Origin: Allonocardiopsis opalescens
Lineage (GTDB): Bacteria; Actinomycetota; Actinomycetes; Streptosporangiales; Streptosporangiaceae
Length of the DNA stretch: 64,000 bases
Reading direction: 5' to 3'
Assembly: GCF_003002095.1 (NCBI RefSeq)
Contig: NZ_PVZC01000001.1
Location: 930,001-994,000 of the forward strand
The notes beneath the pieces were generated by a model. That model did no database searches, was not told the DNA's origin, and worked only from the letters and a program-made list of their open reading frames with translations. The position numbers and the translations under genes were made by a program. This document shows positions 24,724-34,129 of this stretch, piece after piece (the stretch's first letter is position 1; each line of letters opens with the position of its first letter).

Positions 24724-26225
24724 CCCTGCCGACACGCGTGCCGCCGGGTGCGCCGGCCCACGCGGACGCCCTCGCGGAACTGGTCGAGGAGGCGCTGCGC
24801 GGCCTCGCCGACGGCCGGGCCGACCGGGGCGGCCCGGCGCCGCAGGGGCCGCCCGGGCGGCTGGCCGCCGCGCTGCTGGGCGACCTGGGCGAGCCGCTGC
24901 CCGAGGAGCCGCAGGGGCCGGGCGCGCTGTACGAGCTGACCCGCAGGTACGCGGCGGGCGCCGCCGACCCTGCCGACCCGCACTGCGCCGCGCACCTGCA
25001 CTGCCCGCCGCTGGCGGTGGCGGTCGCCGCGGACCTGGCCGCCTCGGCGCTCAACCAGTCCCTGGACTCCTGGGACCAGGCGCCGGCCGCGACCGTGCTC
25101 GAACCCCAGGTCGTGCGGGCGCTGGCCGGGCTGGTCGGCTTCAACCCTGCGGCGGCCGGGGGCGTGGTCACCACGGGCGGCACGGAGTCCAACCTCACCG
25201 GGCTGATGCTGGCCCGCGACACCGCGCTGCGCGAGCGCTTCGGCGTGGACGCCGCACGCGCCGGAGTGGCCGCCGCACCGGCCCGTCCGAGGATCCTGTG
25301 CGGCGCCGCCGCGCACTTCTCGGTGCAGCGCTCGGCCGCCCTGCTCGGCCTGGGCGAGGACGCCGTACTGGCGGTGCCGGTCGACGAGGGCCACCGGATG
25401 CGGCCCGAGGCGCTGCGCGCGGCGCTGGACGCCGTCGCGGCGGCGGGGGAGTTCACCGCCGCCGTCGTCGCCACCGCGGGCACCACCGACCTCGGCGGCA
25501 TCGACCCGCTGCCCGCCGTCGCCGACCTGGCCGCCGAGTATGGCGCCTGGCTGCACGTGGACGCCGCCTACGGCGGCGGCGCGCTGTTCTCCGACCGGCT
25601 CGCCGGGCTGCTGACCGGCCTGGACCGGGCGGACTCCGTCGCGCTCGACCTGCACAAGCTGGGCTGGCAGCCGGTGGCCGCCGGGGTGTTCCTCACCCGC
25701 GACGCCGCCCTGTTCGAGCCGCTGGCCAGGAAGGTCGCCTACCTCAACCCGGCCGACGACGAGGAGGCCGGCTACCCGAGCCTGCTCGGCCGGTCGCTGC
25801 GCACCACCCGCCGCGCCGACGTGTTCAAGATCGCGGTGACGCTGCGCGCCCTGGGCCGCCGCGGCCTGGGCGCGCTGGTCGACGGCTGCCACGAGCTGGC
25901 CGCGCACGCCGCCCGCCGCATCGCCGCCGAAGCCCGCCTGGAGCTGGCGGCCCCGCCCGTGCTCACCTCGGTGGTGTTCCGCTACCGCACCGGCGCCGGG
26001 GACGCCGCCGACGACCGCGCCAACGCCGCGCTGCGCCGCCGGCTGCTCGCGCAGGGGCGCGCCGTGGTCGGCCGCACCGAGTTCGGCGGCCGGATCTGGC
26101 TGAAGCTCACCCTGCTCAACCCCGACGCCACCCCCGCCGATGTGGACGCGCTGGTGGACCAGGTGGCGGCGGCCGGAGCCGCCGAGGAGGCGGGCGCCGC
26201 CGCCCCCGAGGGGGAGGCCGGATGA
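24720..26225 (+). CDS. L-2,4-diaminobutyrate decarboxylase (PLP group II)
   Basis: 501 residues of the glutamate/aromatic-amino-acid decarboxylase fold: GGVVTTGGTESNLTGLMLAR, ATAGTTDLGGIDPL, LHVDAAYGG at 278-286, and PLP lysine Lys313 in DLHKLGWQP. RhbB/Ddc-type enzymes produce 1,3-diaminopropane from L-2,4-diaminobutyrate, which fits its coupling to the aminotransferase. The first ~60 residues are a variable Pro/Gly-rich lead-in. It overlaps the next gene (N-monooxygenase) by four bases. The long open frame upstream of 24720 is antisense-type GC artefact within the aminotransferase gene. Confidence 0.92.
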   Translation: MTLPTRVPPGAPAHADALAELVEEALRGLADGRADRGGPAPQGPPGRLAAALLGDLGEPLPEEPQGPGALYELTRRYAAGAADPADPHCAAHLHCPPLAVAVAADLAASALNQSLDSWDQAPAATVLEPQVVRALAGLVGFNPAAAGGVVTTGGTESNLTGLMLARDTALRERFGVDAARAGVAAAPARPRILCGAAAHFSVQRSAALLGLGEDAVLAVPVDEGHRMRPEALRAALDAVAAAGEFTAAVVATAGTTDLGGIDPLPAVADLAAEYGAWLHVDAAYGGGALFSDRLAGLLTGLDRADSVALDLHKLGWQPVAAGVFLTRDAALFEPLARKVAYLNPADDEEAGYPSLLGRSLRTTRRADVFKIAVTLRALGRRGLGALVDGCHELAAHAARRIAAEARLELAAPPVLTSVVFRYRTGAGDAADDRANAALRRRLLAQGRAVVGRTEFGGRIWLKLTLLNPDATPADVDALVDQVAAAGAAEEAGAAAPEGEAG

Positions 26226-27622
26226 GCACGCCGAACGGCCCGGGCGAGCCGGGCGCCAGATCCGGCGCGCACGCCTTCGACCTGGTCGGCATCGGCCTGG
26301 GCCCCTTCAACCTGGGGCTGGCCGCGCTCGCCGAGCCCGTCGAGGGCCTGGACACGCTGTTCCTGGAGGCCGAGCCGTCCTTCAGCTGGCACCCGGGGCT
26401 GCTGCTGGAGGGCGCCCGGCTCCAGGTGCCCTTCCTCGCCGACCTGGTCAGCCTGGTCGACCCCACCAGCCGCTGGTCCTTCCTCAACTACCTGCGCGAG
26501 CACGACCGGCTCTTCCCCTTCTACTTCGCCGAGCGCTTCCACATGCCCCGGGTGGAGTACGACGCCTACTGCGGGTGGGTCGCCCGCGAGCTGGAGCGGC
26601 GCGGCCGCTGCCGCTTCGGCGCTCCGGTGGCGTCGGTGCGCTGGGACGGCGACGCCTTCGCCGTCGAGGTCCGGCCGCCCGGCGGCGCGGGGTACCAGGT
26701 GCGCGCCCGCGACGTGGTGCTCGGCATCGGCACCGAGCCGGCGCTGCCGCGACCGCTGGCGGAGCTGCTGGCGGCGGAGGGCGGGGCGGCGCCCCCCGAG
26801 GGAGAGGTCTGCCACTCCGGCGACTACCTGCGCCACGCCGCCACCCTGCTGGCCGCCGACGACATCACCGTGGTCGGCTCCGGGCAGTCCGGCGCCGAGG
26901 TCTTCCTGGAGCTGCTGCGCGACCCCGCGCCCCGGCGGCTGCGCTGGATCACCCGCTCGCCCGCCTTCGCGCCGATGGAGTACTCCAAGCTCGGCCTGGA
27001 GCACTTCACCCCCGACTACACCCGCTACTTCCACGGCCTGCCCGAACCGGTCCGCGACCGGCTGGTGCCCCGGCAGTGGCAGCTGTACAAGGCGATCAGC
27101 GCCGACACCATCGCCGACATCCACGACGCCCTCTACCAGCGGAGCCTGCGCCCGGGCCTGCCCGAGGCGACCCTGATGCCGGGGGTGGAGCTGTCGGCGG
27201 CCGAGCGCGACGGCGGCGGCTACCGGCTGCACTGCCACCACCTCGACCAGGACCGCGCCTTCTCCTTCCGCACCCGACGGATCGTGGCGGCCACCGGCTA
27301 CCGGCCGCGCCGCCCCGACCTGCTCGACCCGCTCGCCGCCTTCCTCGGCACCGACGGACGGGGCCGGCTGCGGGTCGGCGCCGACTACCGGGTCGCCACC
27401 GACCCCAAGGTGCGCGGCGGCCTGTACGTGCAGAACGCCGAGGAGCACACCCACGGGGTGGGCGCACCCGACCTGGGCCTGGGCGCGTGGCGGAGCGCCA
27501 CCATCCTGAACGCGGTGACCGGCCGCACCGTCTACCGGCTCCCCGAGCGCACCGCCTACACCACCTTCGGCGTCGACGGGTCCGACGGCGCCGGGCCGGG
27601 GGAGCGGGGGCCGCGCCGGTGA
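26222..27622 (+). CDS. Siderophore N-hydroxylating flavin monooxygenase (RhbE/IucD class)
   Basis: 466 residues: FAD motif GIGLGPFNLGLAAL at 23-36, SFSWHPGLLLEGARLQV typical of lysine/ornithine N-hydroxylases, NADPH motif VVGSGQSGAEVF, and the C-terminal ATGYRPRRPDLL. These enzymes hydroxylate a terminal amine of lysine, ornithine or diamines using NADPH and O2. With Dat and Ddc just upstream the substrate is most likely 1,3-diaminopropane or its acyl derivative, giving a hydroxamate. Four-base overlaps with both neighbours. The binding residues look complete. Confidence 0.92.
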   Translation: MSTPNGPGEPGARSGAHAFDLVGIGLGPFNLGLAALAEPVEGLDTLFLEAEPSFSWHPGLLLEGARLQVPFLADLVSLVDPTSRWSFLNYLREHDRLFPFYFAERFHMPRVEYDAYCGWVARELERRGRCRFGAPVASVRWDGDAFAVEVRPPGGAGYQVRARDVVLGIGTEPALPRPLAELLAAEGGAAPPEGEVCHSGDYLRHAATLLAADDITVVGSGQSGAEVFLELLRDPAPRRLRWITRSPAFAPMEYSKLGLEHFTPDYTRYFHGLPEPVRDRLVPRQWQLYKAISADTIADIHDALYQRSLRPGLPEATLMPGVELSAAERDGGGYRLHCHHLDQDRAFSFRTRRIVAATGYRPRRPDLLDPLAAFLGTDGRGRLRVGADYRVATDPKVRGGLYVQNAEEHTHGVGAPDLGLGAWRSATILNAVTGRTVYRLPERTAYTTFGVDGSDGAGPGERGPRR

Positions 27623-28896
27623 GCACGCGGGCGACCCGGCACGTCTACCTCGCGGTCATCGTGCTGCACCTGGTGGCCGACGTGGCGCTCAGCCCGTTCT
27701 ACCCGCAGCTGTTCGAGCGGCTGTTCGGCATCACCGACCTGAACGCCACCGGCGTGTTCATCTGGGTCTGCCGGCTCACCGCCGTGGCGGCGCTGCCGCT
27801 GTGGGGGCTGGCCGCCCGACGCGTCCCGGTGGGATGGCTGGTGGTGGCGGGCCTGGCCGCCTCGGCCGTGCTCAGCTTCGCGCTCGGCTTCGCCCCCACC
27901 TTCACCGCCTTCACCGTGCTGTCGGCCGCGCTGGTGTTCACCACGATGGCGCTCGTGCTGGCCTATCCGGCCTTCATGAGCCTGGGCGCCGAGCACGACC
28001 GGATCAGGGACGTGCGCAGCTACGCCTACGTGATCAACATCGGCACGGTGGCCGCCACCCTGATCGGCGCCGGGGTGATGGCGCTGCCCGAGGTCCGCTG
28101 GGGCATCTCGGCCTTCGCGCTGGTCGACATCGTGCTGGCCGCCGCCTGCTACCGGGTGCTGCTGCGCTCGCGCCGGGGCGCCGGTGCGGCCGGGCGCCCC
28201 GACGGCGCGGCCGGGACCGCCGCCGCCACCGGCGAGGCGCCGGTGGGCGCGCGGGCCGGGTCGGCCGGGGGCGCCGGGTCCGCGGGCACCCTGGTCCGCG
28301 CGGTGGCGCTGCTCGCGGTGCTGGTGCTCGTGTCGGAGGTGGGCCGCCAGGTGGTGCGCCCCTTCTTCACCGCCTACGCCGAGGCGGGCGGCGCCGGGCC
28401 GCTCGCCGCCGCGGTCCTGTACCTGCTGCCGCAGCTGGTGGCGGTCGCCGTGCTGCCGTCGGTGGTGCGGGTGCACCGGCTGCTCGGCGGCTGGCTGCTG
28501 CCGCTGTCGTGCGCGGCCTGCGCGGCCGGGCTGCTGATGCAGCTGCCGGCCGCCGAACCGGGGCCGCTGCTGGTGGCCGGGAGGATACTGTTCGGCGCCG
28601 GCCTCGGCTTCGGCCACATCGCCCTGGACCTGCGCGTGTTCGAGGCGGTCGGCACCCGGGGGCCGGCCTTCGCCGCCGTCGGCACGGGACGTACCGTCGG
28701 CACCCTGGTCAGCCCGGTGCTGGCCACTCCGCTGGCCGGCGCGGACCTGGCGGCGCCGCTGGCCGCCGGGGCCGGCCTGTTCGCGGCGCTGACCCTGCTC
28801 GCGCCGCTCGCCCTGCTCCGCCCGTCCGCCCGGCCCCCGGCGGCACCCGCCGCCGGGCCACCGGTGAAGGAGAGTGACGATGTCCGTGTCGGCTAG
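27619..28896 (+). CDS. MFS transporter, probable siderophore exporter
   Basis: 425 residues, about twelve membrane helices with a basic/Ala-Gly-rich cytoplasmic loop in the middle (RSRRGAGAAGRPDG). Position inside the biosynthetic operon, between the hydroxylase and the synthetases and overlapping both, indicates export of the finished siderophore, as for SbnD or AlcS in other loci. It starts with a GTG overlapping the preceding TGA (GTGA). It lacks any obvious drug-pump signature, so substrate assignment is by context. Confidence 0.88.
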   Translation: MSTRATRHVYLAVIVLHLVADVALSPFYPQLFERLFGITDLNATGVFIWVCRLTAVAALPLWGLAARRVPVGWLVVAGLAASAVLSFALGFAPTFTAFTVLSAALVFTTMALVLAYPAFMSLGAEHDRIRDVRSYAYVINIGTVAATLIGAGVMALPEVRWGISAFALVDIVLAAACYRVLLRSRRGAGAAGRPDGAAGTAAATGEAPVGARAGSAGGAGSAGTLVRAVALLAVLVLVSEVGRQVVRPFFTAYAEAGGAGPLAAAVLYLLPQLVAVAVLPSVVRVHRLLGGWLLPLSCAACAAGLLMQLPAAEPGPLLVAGRILFGAGLGFGHIALDLRVFEAVGTRGPAFAAVGTGRTVGTLVSPVLATPLAGADLAAPLAAGAGLFAALTLLAPLALLRPSARPPAAPAAGPPVKESDDVRVG

Positions 28897-30763
28897 CCCG
28901 GCGGGCCCGCCTGCGTCGGCGCCGCCCCCCAGCGGTACCGATCCGGTGCTGAACCGGGAGAACTGGCGCGCGGCCGGGGCCGCGCTGCTGGCCCGCACCG
29001 TGGCCGAACTGGCCTATGAGGAGATGGCGGTGCCGGTCCCCGACGGCGGCCCCGGCCGGTGGCGGCTGGACCTCGACGGCGGCGTCACCTACCGCTTCAC
29101 GGCCCGCCGCGCCGCCTTCGGCGCCTGGCGGGTGGACCCGTCCTCGCTGGTCCGGACGGCCGGCGGAGCCGAGGAGCCGGCCTGCGACCCGCGCCGCTTC
29201 GTGCTGGACGCCCGGTCCGCGATCGGGCTGCCCGGTGACGTGCTGGCCGACGTCGTCCGCGACATCACCGCCACCCAGACCGCCGACGCCCGGCTGCGCG
29301 CCTCGCTGCCCACCGCCGCCGAGCTGGCCGAGCTCTCCCACGAGGACCTGGAGGCGCACCAGACCGGGCACCCCTGCATGTTCCTGAACAAGGGCCGCAC
29401 CGGCTTCTCCGCGGCCGACGCCGAGCGCTACACCCCCGAGGCGCGCGGCGACTTCCGGCTGGAGTGGATCGCGGTCGCCCCCGATCTCGGCGGCTTCCAG
29501 GCCGTGCCCGGACTGGACCGGCACCGGCTGCTCGCCGAGGAGCTGGACCCCGCCACCCGCGCCGCCTTCGCCGCCGCGGTCCGCGCGGCCGGCGCCGACC
29601 CGGACGCCTACCTGTGGCTGCCGGTGCACCCCTTCCAGTGGGACGAGGTGGTGCGGCCGCTGTTCGCCGCCGAGATCGCCGAAGGGCGGCTGGTGCACCT
29701 GGGGCAGAGCCCGGACCGCTACCGGCCGCTCCAGTCGGTGCGCACCCTCACCAACCTCGACAAGCCCTCGCGGCGCAATGTCAAGGTGCCGCTGATGATC
29801 CGCAACACCCTGGTGTGGCGGGGCCTGTCGGCCACCCAGACGCGGTGCGCGCCGCACACCACCGCCTGGCTGCGCGAACTGGCCGACGGGGATCCGTTCC
29901 TGCGCGAGGAGTGCCGGGTGGCGATGCTGGCGGAGTCGGCCTCGGTCACCGTGCCGCACCCGGCCTTCGCCGAGGCGCCCGACGCCCCGTACCGCTACCA
30001 CGAGCTCCTCGGCGCGATCTGGCGCGAGCCGGTGCACAACTACCTGGAGCCGGGCGAGCGGGCCAGGACGATGGCCGCGCTGCTGACCGAGGGCAGCGAC
30101 GGGCGCGCCTTCGCCGCCGAGCTGGTGGCCCGCTCCGGCCTGGACGCCCACGCCTGGCTGCGCGCCTTCCTGCACGCCCTGCTCCCGCCGGTGCTGCACT
30201 ACCTGTACCGGTACGGCGCGTCCTTCACCCCGCACGGGGAGAACGTGGTGCTCGTCTTCGACCGGCGCGAGGTGCCGGTGCGGATCGCGCTGAAGGACTT
30301 CGGCTCCGACGTCGAACTGCTCCCCTTCGACCTGCCCGAGTACGCGCGGCTGCCCGAGCACGTGCGCGCCGTGCTGCACCGCTGGCAGCCGGGCGAGCTG
30401 GCCCACTCCGTGCTCTCGGCCATCTGCGCCGGGCACTTCCGCTACTTCACCGACATCGCCGAGCGGCACCTCGGCGTGCCCGAGGACGCGTTCTGGGCGC
30501 TGGTGCGCGAGGAGATCACCGCCTACCACGGTCGCTTCCCGGAGCTTTCGGAGCGCTTCGCCTGGTTCGACCTGCTGGCGCCGGTGATCGACCGGGTGGC
30601 GCTCAACCGGGAGCAGCTGATCGGCGGCGGCTTCCACGACCGCGCCGAGCGCGACGCCCAGTTCGACGTCATGTACGGCAAGGTCGTCAACCCGCTGCAC
30701 CGGCCGGAGCCCGGCACCGCGCCGGCGGGCCCGCCGGAGGCACCGGAAGGCGGCCGCGCGTGA
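28880..30763 (+). CDS. NIS siderophore synthetase (IucA/IucC family), first copy
   Basis: 627 residues. Nucleotide/citrate-binding motifs: GHPCMFLNKGRTG at 163-175, LPVHPFQWDE at 247-256, LQSVRTLTNLDKPSRRNVK and YRYHELLGAIWREP, then HGENVVLVFDRREVPVRIALKDFG, and the C-terminal FhuF-like region ending LNREQLIGGGFHDR. NIS synthetases adenylate a citrate carboxylate and join it to an amine or hydroxylamine. AAGGAG seven bases before the ATG at 28880 fixes this start; the gene overlaps the exporter by 17 bp. Two such enzymes usually act in order on the two ends of citrate. Confidence 0.95.
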   Translation: MSVSASPAGPPASAPPPSGTDPVLNRENWRAAGAALLARTVAELAYEEMAVPVPDGGPGRWRLDLDGGVTYRFTARRAAFGAWRVDPSSLVRTAGGAEEPACDPRRFVLDARSAIGLPGDVLADVVRDITATQTADARLRASLPTAAELAELSHEDLEAHQTGHPCMFLNKGRTGFSAADAERYTPEARGDFRLEWIAVAPDLGGFQAVPGLDRHRLLAEELDPATRAAFAAAVRAAGADPDAYLWLPVHPFQWDEVVRPLFAAEIAEGRLVHLGQSPDRYRPLQSVRTLTNLDKPSRRNVKVPLMIRNTLVWRGLSATQTRCAPHTTAWLRELADGDPFLREECRVAMLAESASVTVPHPAFAEAPDAPYRYHELLGAIWREPVHNYLEPGERARTMAALLTEGSDGRAFAAELVARSGLDAHAWLRAFLHALLPPVLHYLYRYGASFTPHGENVVLVFDRREVPVRIALKDFGSDVELLPFDLPEYARLPEHVRAVLHRWQPGELAHSVLSAICAGHFRYFTDIAERHLGVPEDAFWALVREEITAYHGRFPELSERFAWFDLLAPVIDRVALNREQLIGGGFHDRAERDAQFDVMYGKVVNPLHRPEPGTAPAGPPEAPEGGRA

Positions 30764-32640
30764 CCGCCGCACCGCAGACCGCCCCCGGCCCGGCCGCGCC
30801 GTCGGGGTCAGCCGCAATGGCGCTGCCGCCCGAGCTGACCGGGAAGCACTGGCGGCGCGCAGCCCGCGAGCTGGCGGCCAAGATGCTCGCCGAGCTGAGC
30901 TTCGAGGAGGCGCTGCGCCCCGAACCGGCCGGGGAGGGCCGCTGGACGGTGCGGCTGGACGGCGGGGACGGCGGACCGGTCGCCTACTCCTTCGCCGCCC
31001 GCCGCACCAGCCTGGACGGCTGGCGCCTGGAGTACGGATCGGTGCTGCGGCACGCCGCCGGCGGCGCCGCCCCGGCCGAGGACCCGTTCGCGCTGCTGGC
31101 CGACCTGGCCGCGCACTGGCGGATGGACCCGGCCGTCACCGCGCTCACCGTCACCGAGCTGAGCGCCACCCTGAGCGCCGACGCGCACCTGCTGGCCACC
31201 GGTCCGGACGCGGCGCGGCTGGCGGACCTGCCCTACGCCGAGCTGGAGGGCTATCAGACCGGGCACCCGTGGATCTTCGCCAACAAGGGCAGGGTGGGCT
31301 TCTCCGCCGCCGACCGGCGCCGCTACGCGCCCGAGGCGCGCCGCCTCATGCCGCTGCCGTGGATCGCGGTCCACCCGGACCTGGCCGACTACCACGCGGT
31401 GGAGGGGCTGGACATGGCCGCCCTGCGCGCCGCGGAGCTGGGAGAGGGGCACCGGAGCCGCTTCGGCGCGGCGCTGCGCGAGGGCCTGGCCCGCGCCGGG
31501 GCGACCGGCGCCGACCCCGAGCGCTACGTGTGGCTGCCGGTGCACCCCTGGCAGTGGGACGAGGTGGTGGTGCCGCACTTCGCCGCCGAGCTGGCCGGCG
31601 GGCGGATCGTGCCGCTGGGCGAGGCCGCCGACCGCTACCTGCCGCAGCAGTCCATCCGCACCTTCACCAATATGGACCGCCCCGACCGCCTCAACGTCAA
31701 GCTGTCGCTGTCCATCCTCAACACCATGGTCTACCGGGGCATCCCCACCGAGCTGGCGCGGGCCGCCCCGCGCAGCACCGCCTGGGTGCACGCGCTGCGC
31801 GACCGCGATCCCTTCCTCGCCGAGGAATGCCGGATCGTGCTGCCCGGGGAGGTGGCCGCGGTGGCCGTCCGCCACCCCTCGCTGGAGGCGATCCCCGGCG
31901 CCCCCTACCGGTACCGGCAGCTGCTGGGCGCGCTGTGGCGCGAGCCGGTCGACCGCCTGCTCGACCCCGGCGAGCGGGCCCGCACCTTCGCCGCGCTGCT
32001 GCACGTGGACCCGGCCGGCCGCGCGCTGGCGGCCGAGCTGGTCCGCCGTTCCGGGCTGACCGGCGAGGAGTGGCTGGACCGGCTCTTCGGCGCGGTGCTG
32101 CCCCCGCTGCTGCACCTGCTGTACCGGTACGGGCTGGCCTTCAACCCGCACGGCGAGAACGCCATCGTGGTCTACGACGAGCGCGACGTGCCGGTGCGGC
32201 TGGCCGTCAAGGACTTCGTCGATGACATGAAGCTGCTCGACACCGACATCGACGCCTATGCGGACCTGCCCCCCGAGGCGCTGGCCGTGCTGATGCGCTT
32301 CGGCGCGCCCGAGCTGACCGCCTCCCTGGTGAAGTCGCTGCTCACCGGGCACTTCCGCTATCTCGCGCCGCTGGCCGCCGAGCAGCTGGGCGTGCCCGAG
32401 GCGCGCTTCTGGGAGCTGGTGCGCGGCCGGGTGCTCGGCTACCAGGCCCGCTTCCCCGAGCTGGCCGGGCGCTTCGCCCTGTTCGACCTGCTGGGGCCGG
32501 ACTTCGAGCGGGTCTGCCTGAACCGCGAGCGGCTGCTCGGCGGCGGCTACCACGACCGCGCCGAGCGCGACGCCGAGTTCCACCTGGACGCCTCCCGGGT
32601 GCCCAACCCGCTGCACGTACCGACGGAGGAGGAGCGATGA
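30760..32640 (+). CDS. NIS siderophore synthetase (IucA/IucC family), second copy
   Basis: 626 residues, same architecture as the previous gene: GHPWIFANKGRVG at 168-180, LPVHPWQWDE at 259-268, QQSIRTFTNMDRPDRLNVK, YRYRQLLGALWREP, HGENAIVVYDERDVPVRLAVKDFVDD, and LNRERLLGGGYHDR near the end. The two copies are clearly paralogous along their length but well diverged, as expected for enzymes acting on citrate and on the mono-substituted intermediate. Starts at a GTG overlapping the stop upstream; an in-frame ATG at 30817 is possible. It overlaps the glutamine-synthetase-like gene by four bases. Confidence 0.95.
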   Translation: MTAAPQTAPGPAAPSGSAAMALPPELTGKHWRRAARELAAKMLAELSFEEALRPEPAGEGRWTVRLDGGDGGPVAYSFAARRTSLDGWRLEYGSVLRHAAGGAAPAEDPFALLADLAAHWRMDPAVTALTVTELSATLSADAHLLATGPDAARLADLPYAELEGYQTGHPWIFANKGRVGFSAADRRRYAPEARRLMPLPWIAVHPDLADYHAVEGLDMAALRAAELGEGHRSRFGAALREGLARAGATGADPERYVWLPVHPWQWDEVVVPHFAAELAGGRIVPLGEAADRYLPQQSIRTFTNMDRPDRLNVKLSLSILNTMVYRGIPTELARAAPRSTAWVHALRDRDPFLAEECRIVLPGEVAAVAVRHPSLEAIPGAPYRYRQLLGALWREPVDRLLDPGERARTFAALLHVDPAGRALAAELVRRSGLTGEEWLDRLFGAVLPPLLHLLYRYGLAFNPHGENAIVVYDERDVPVRLAVKDFVDDMKLLDTDIDAYADLPPEALAVLMRFGAPELTASLVKSLLTGHFRYLAPLAAEQLGVPEARFWELVRGRVLGYQARFPELAGRFALFDLLGPDFERVCLNRERLLGGGYHDRAERDAEFHLDASRVPNPLHVPTEEER

Positions 32641-34046
32641 GCAGCAGCCCGCTCGCCGAGCGGCCGCCGTTCCCGGTCCCGCTGGAGCGGCTGCGCGCCG
32701 ACGCCGCCTCGGGCGCGATCGACAACGTGATCGTCGGCCTGCCCGACCTCCAGGGCCGGGTGCAGGGCAGCAGGCTGGACCCGGAGTACTTCCTGGAGCG
32801 GGTGGTGCCCGGCGGCTTCGACGCCTGCGTCTACCTGCTCGCCGTCGACATCGACATGGAGGCCAGGCCCGGCTACGCGCTCGACCCCTGGGCCAGGGGC
32901 CTGGGCGACTTCGCGGTGGCCCCCGACCTGTCCACCCTGCGCTACCTGCCCTGGGACCCGGGCACCGCCCTGGTGCTCGGCGACGCGCACTGGCCCGGCG
33001 GCGAGCCCGTGGAGGTGGCGCCGCGCCGGGTCCTGGGCCGCCAGCTGGACCGGCTGGCCGGACGCGGCTGGCGGGCGCTGGCAGGCACCGAGCTGGAGTT
33101 CCTGGTCTTCGCCGAGGACTACGCGCAGGCGCACCGCCTCGACTACCGCGGCCTCACCCCGGCCACCCGGCACAGCGCCGACTACGCGCTGGGCGCCGTC
33201 GCCGGGATCGACCCGCTGATGCGCGAGATCCGCACCGCGATGACCCGCGCCGGGCTGCGGGTGGAGTCGGCCAGGGGCGAGGTGCACCCCGGCCAGTACG
33301 AGATCGTGTTCCGCTACGACGACGCCCTGCGCACCTGCGACAACCACGTCGTGTACAAGACGGGCGCCCGCCGGATCGCCGCCGACGCGGGCGCCGCCCT
33401 CACCTTCATGGCCAAGTTCGACGGCGGCGAGGGCAACTCCTGCCACGTCCACCTGTCGCTGCGCGACGCCGAGGGGCGCCCGGTGTTCGCGCCGGAGGAG
33501 GAGGGCGGTGCGGGCGGCCCGGCCGGTCCCGACGGGCTGGCGCCCGCGCTGCGGCACTTCGTGGCCGGGCAGCTCGCCTGCATGCGCGAGTTCGCGCTGC
33601 TGCACGCACCGACCGTGAACTCCTACAAGCGGCTGGCGCCGGGCGCCTACGCGCCCAGCGCGGTGGCCTGGGGCGTCGACAACCGGACGTGTGCGGTACG
33701 GGTGGTCGGGAAGCGGGAGTCCCAGCGCATCGAGTTCCGGGTGCCGGGCGGGGACGCCAACCCGTACCTGTCGGTGGCGGCGATCGTCGCGGCGGGGCTG
33801 TACGGGATCGAGCGCGCGCTGCCGCTGGGGGAGCCCTTCGACGGCAACGCCTTCGCGGCCGAGCTGCCCCGCCTGCCGGAGTCGCTGGAGGAGGCGGTGC
33901 GGCTGTGGGAGGGCAGCGAAGCGGCGCGCGAGGCATTCGGCGCCGAGGCGGTGCGGCACTACGCCGCGGCGGGGCGTTCGGAACTGGCCGCCTTCGCCGC
34001 AGAGGTGACCGACTGGGAGCGCCGCAGGGGATTCGAGCGCTGGTGA
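32637..34046 (+). CDS. Glutamine synthetase-like ligase in siderophore operon
   Basis: 469 residues with the full GS fold: GTELEFLVF (metal-binding Glu at 152/154), GEVHPGQYEIVF, NSCHVHLSL (ammonia/ATP site His270), NSYKRL, and RIEFRVPGGDANPYL. Sequence features (short N-domain, APGAYAPSAVAWG) place it with gamma-glutamylpolyamine synthetases (PuuA/GlnA3-like) rather than assimilatory GlnA; these join glutamate to an amine. In an iron-regulated operon that makes 1,3-diaminopropane, it could glutamylate the diamine or amidate a carboxylate of the siderophore. This is not part of the known schizokinen or aerobactin pathways. Metal and ATP residues look intact, so it is probably active. Confidence 0.88.
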   Translation: MSSSPLAERPPFPVPLERLRADAASGAIDNVIVGLPDLQGRVQGSRLDPEYFLERVVPGGFDACVYLLAVDIDMEARPGYALDPWARGLGDFAVAPDLSTLRYLPWDPGTALVLGDAHWPGGEPVEVAPRRVLGRQLDRLAGRGWRALAGTELEFLVFAEDYAQAHRLDYRGLTPATRHSADYALGAVAGIDPLMREIRTAMTRAGLRVESARGEVHPGQYEIVFRYDDALRTCDNHVVYKTGARRIAADAGAALTFMAKFDGGEGNSCHVHLSLRDAEGRPVFAPEEEGGAGGPAGPDGLAPALRHFVAGQLACMREFALLHAPTVNSYKRLAPGAYAPSAVAWGVDNRTCAVRVVGKRESQRIEFRVPGGDANPYLSVAAIVAAGLYGIERALPLGEPFDGNAFAAELPRLPESLEEAVRLWEGSEAAREAFGAEAVRHYAAAGRSELAAFAAEVTDWERRRGFERW

Positions 34047-34083
34047 TCGGAGTACCCGGGTCGCGCTGGCAGCGTCCTTGCCA

Positions 34084-34102
34084 TTAGGCTAGCCTAAGCT
34101 AA
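34084..34102 (+). promoter_or_regulatory. Iron box upstream of fhuF-like gene
   Basis: TTAGGCTAGCCTAAGCTAA matches the IdeR/DtxR iron box at most positions and lies 27 bp before the reductase start, giving this gene its own iron-repressed promoter in addition to read-through from the operon. Confidence 0.75.
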
Positions 34103-34129
34103 ACGCGACGACGTGAGGAGTCCGACGGT

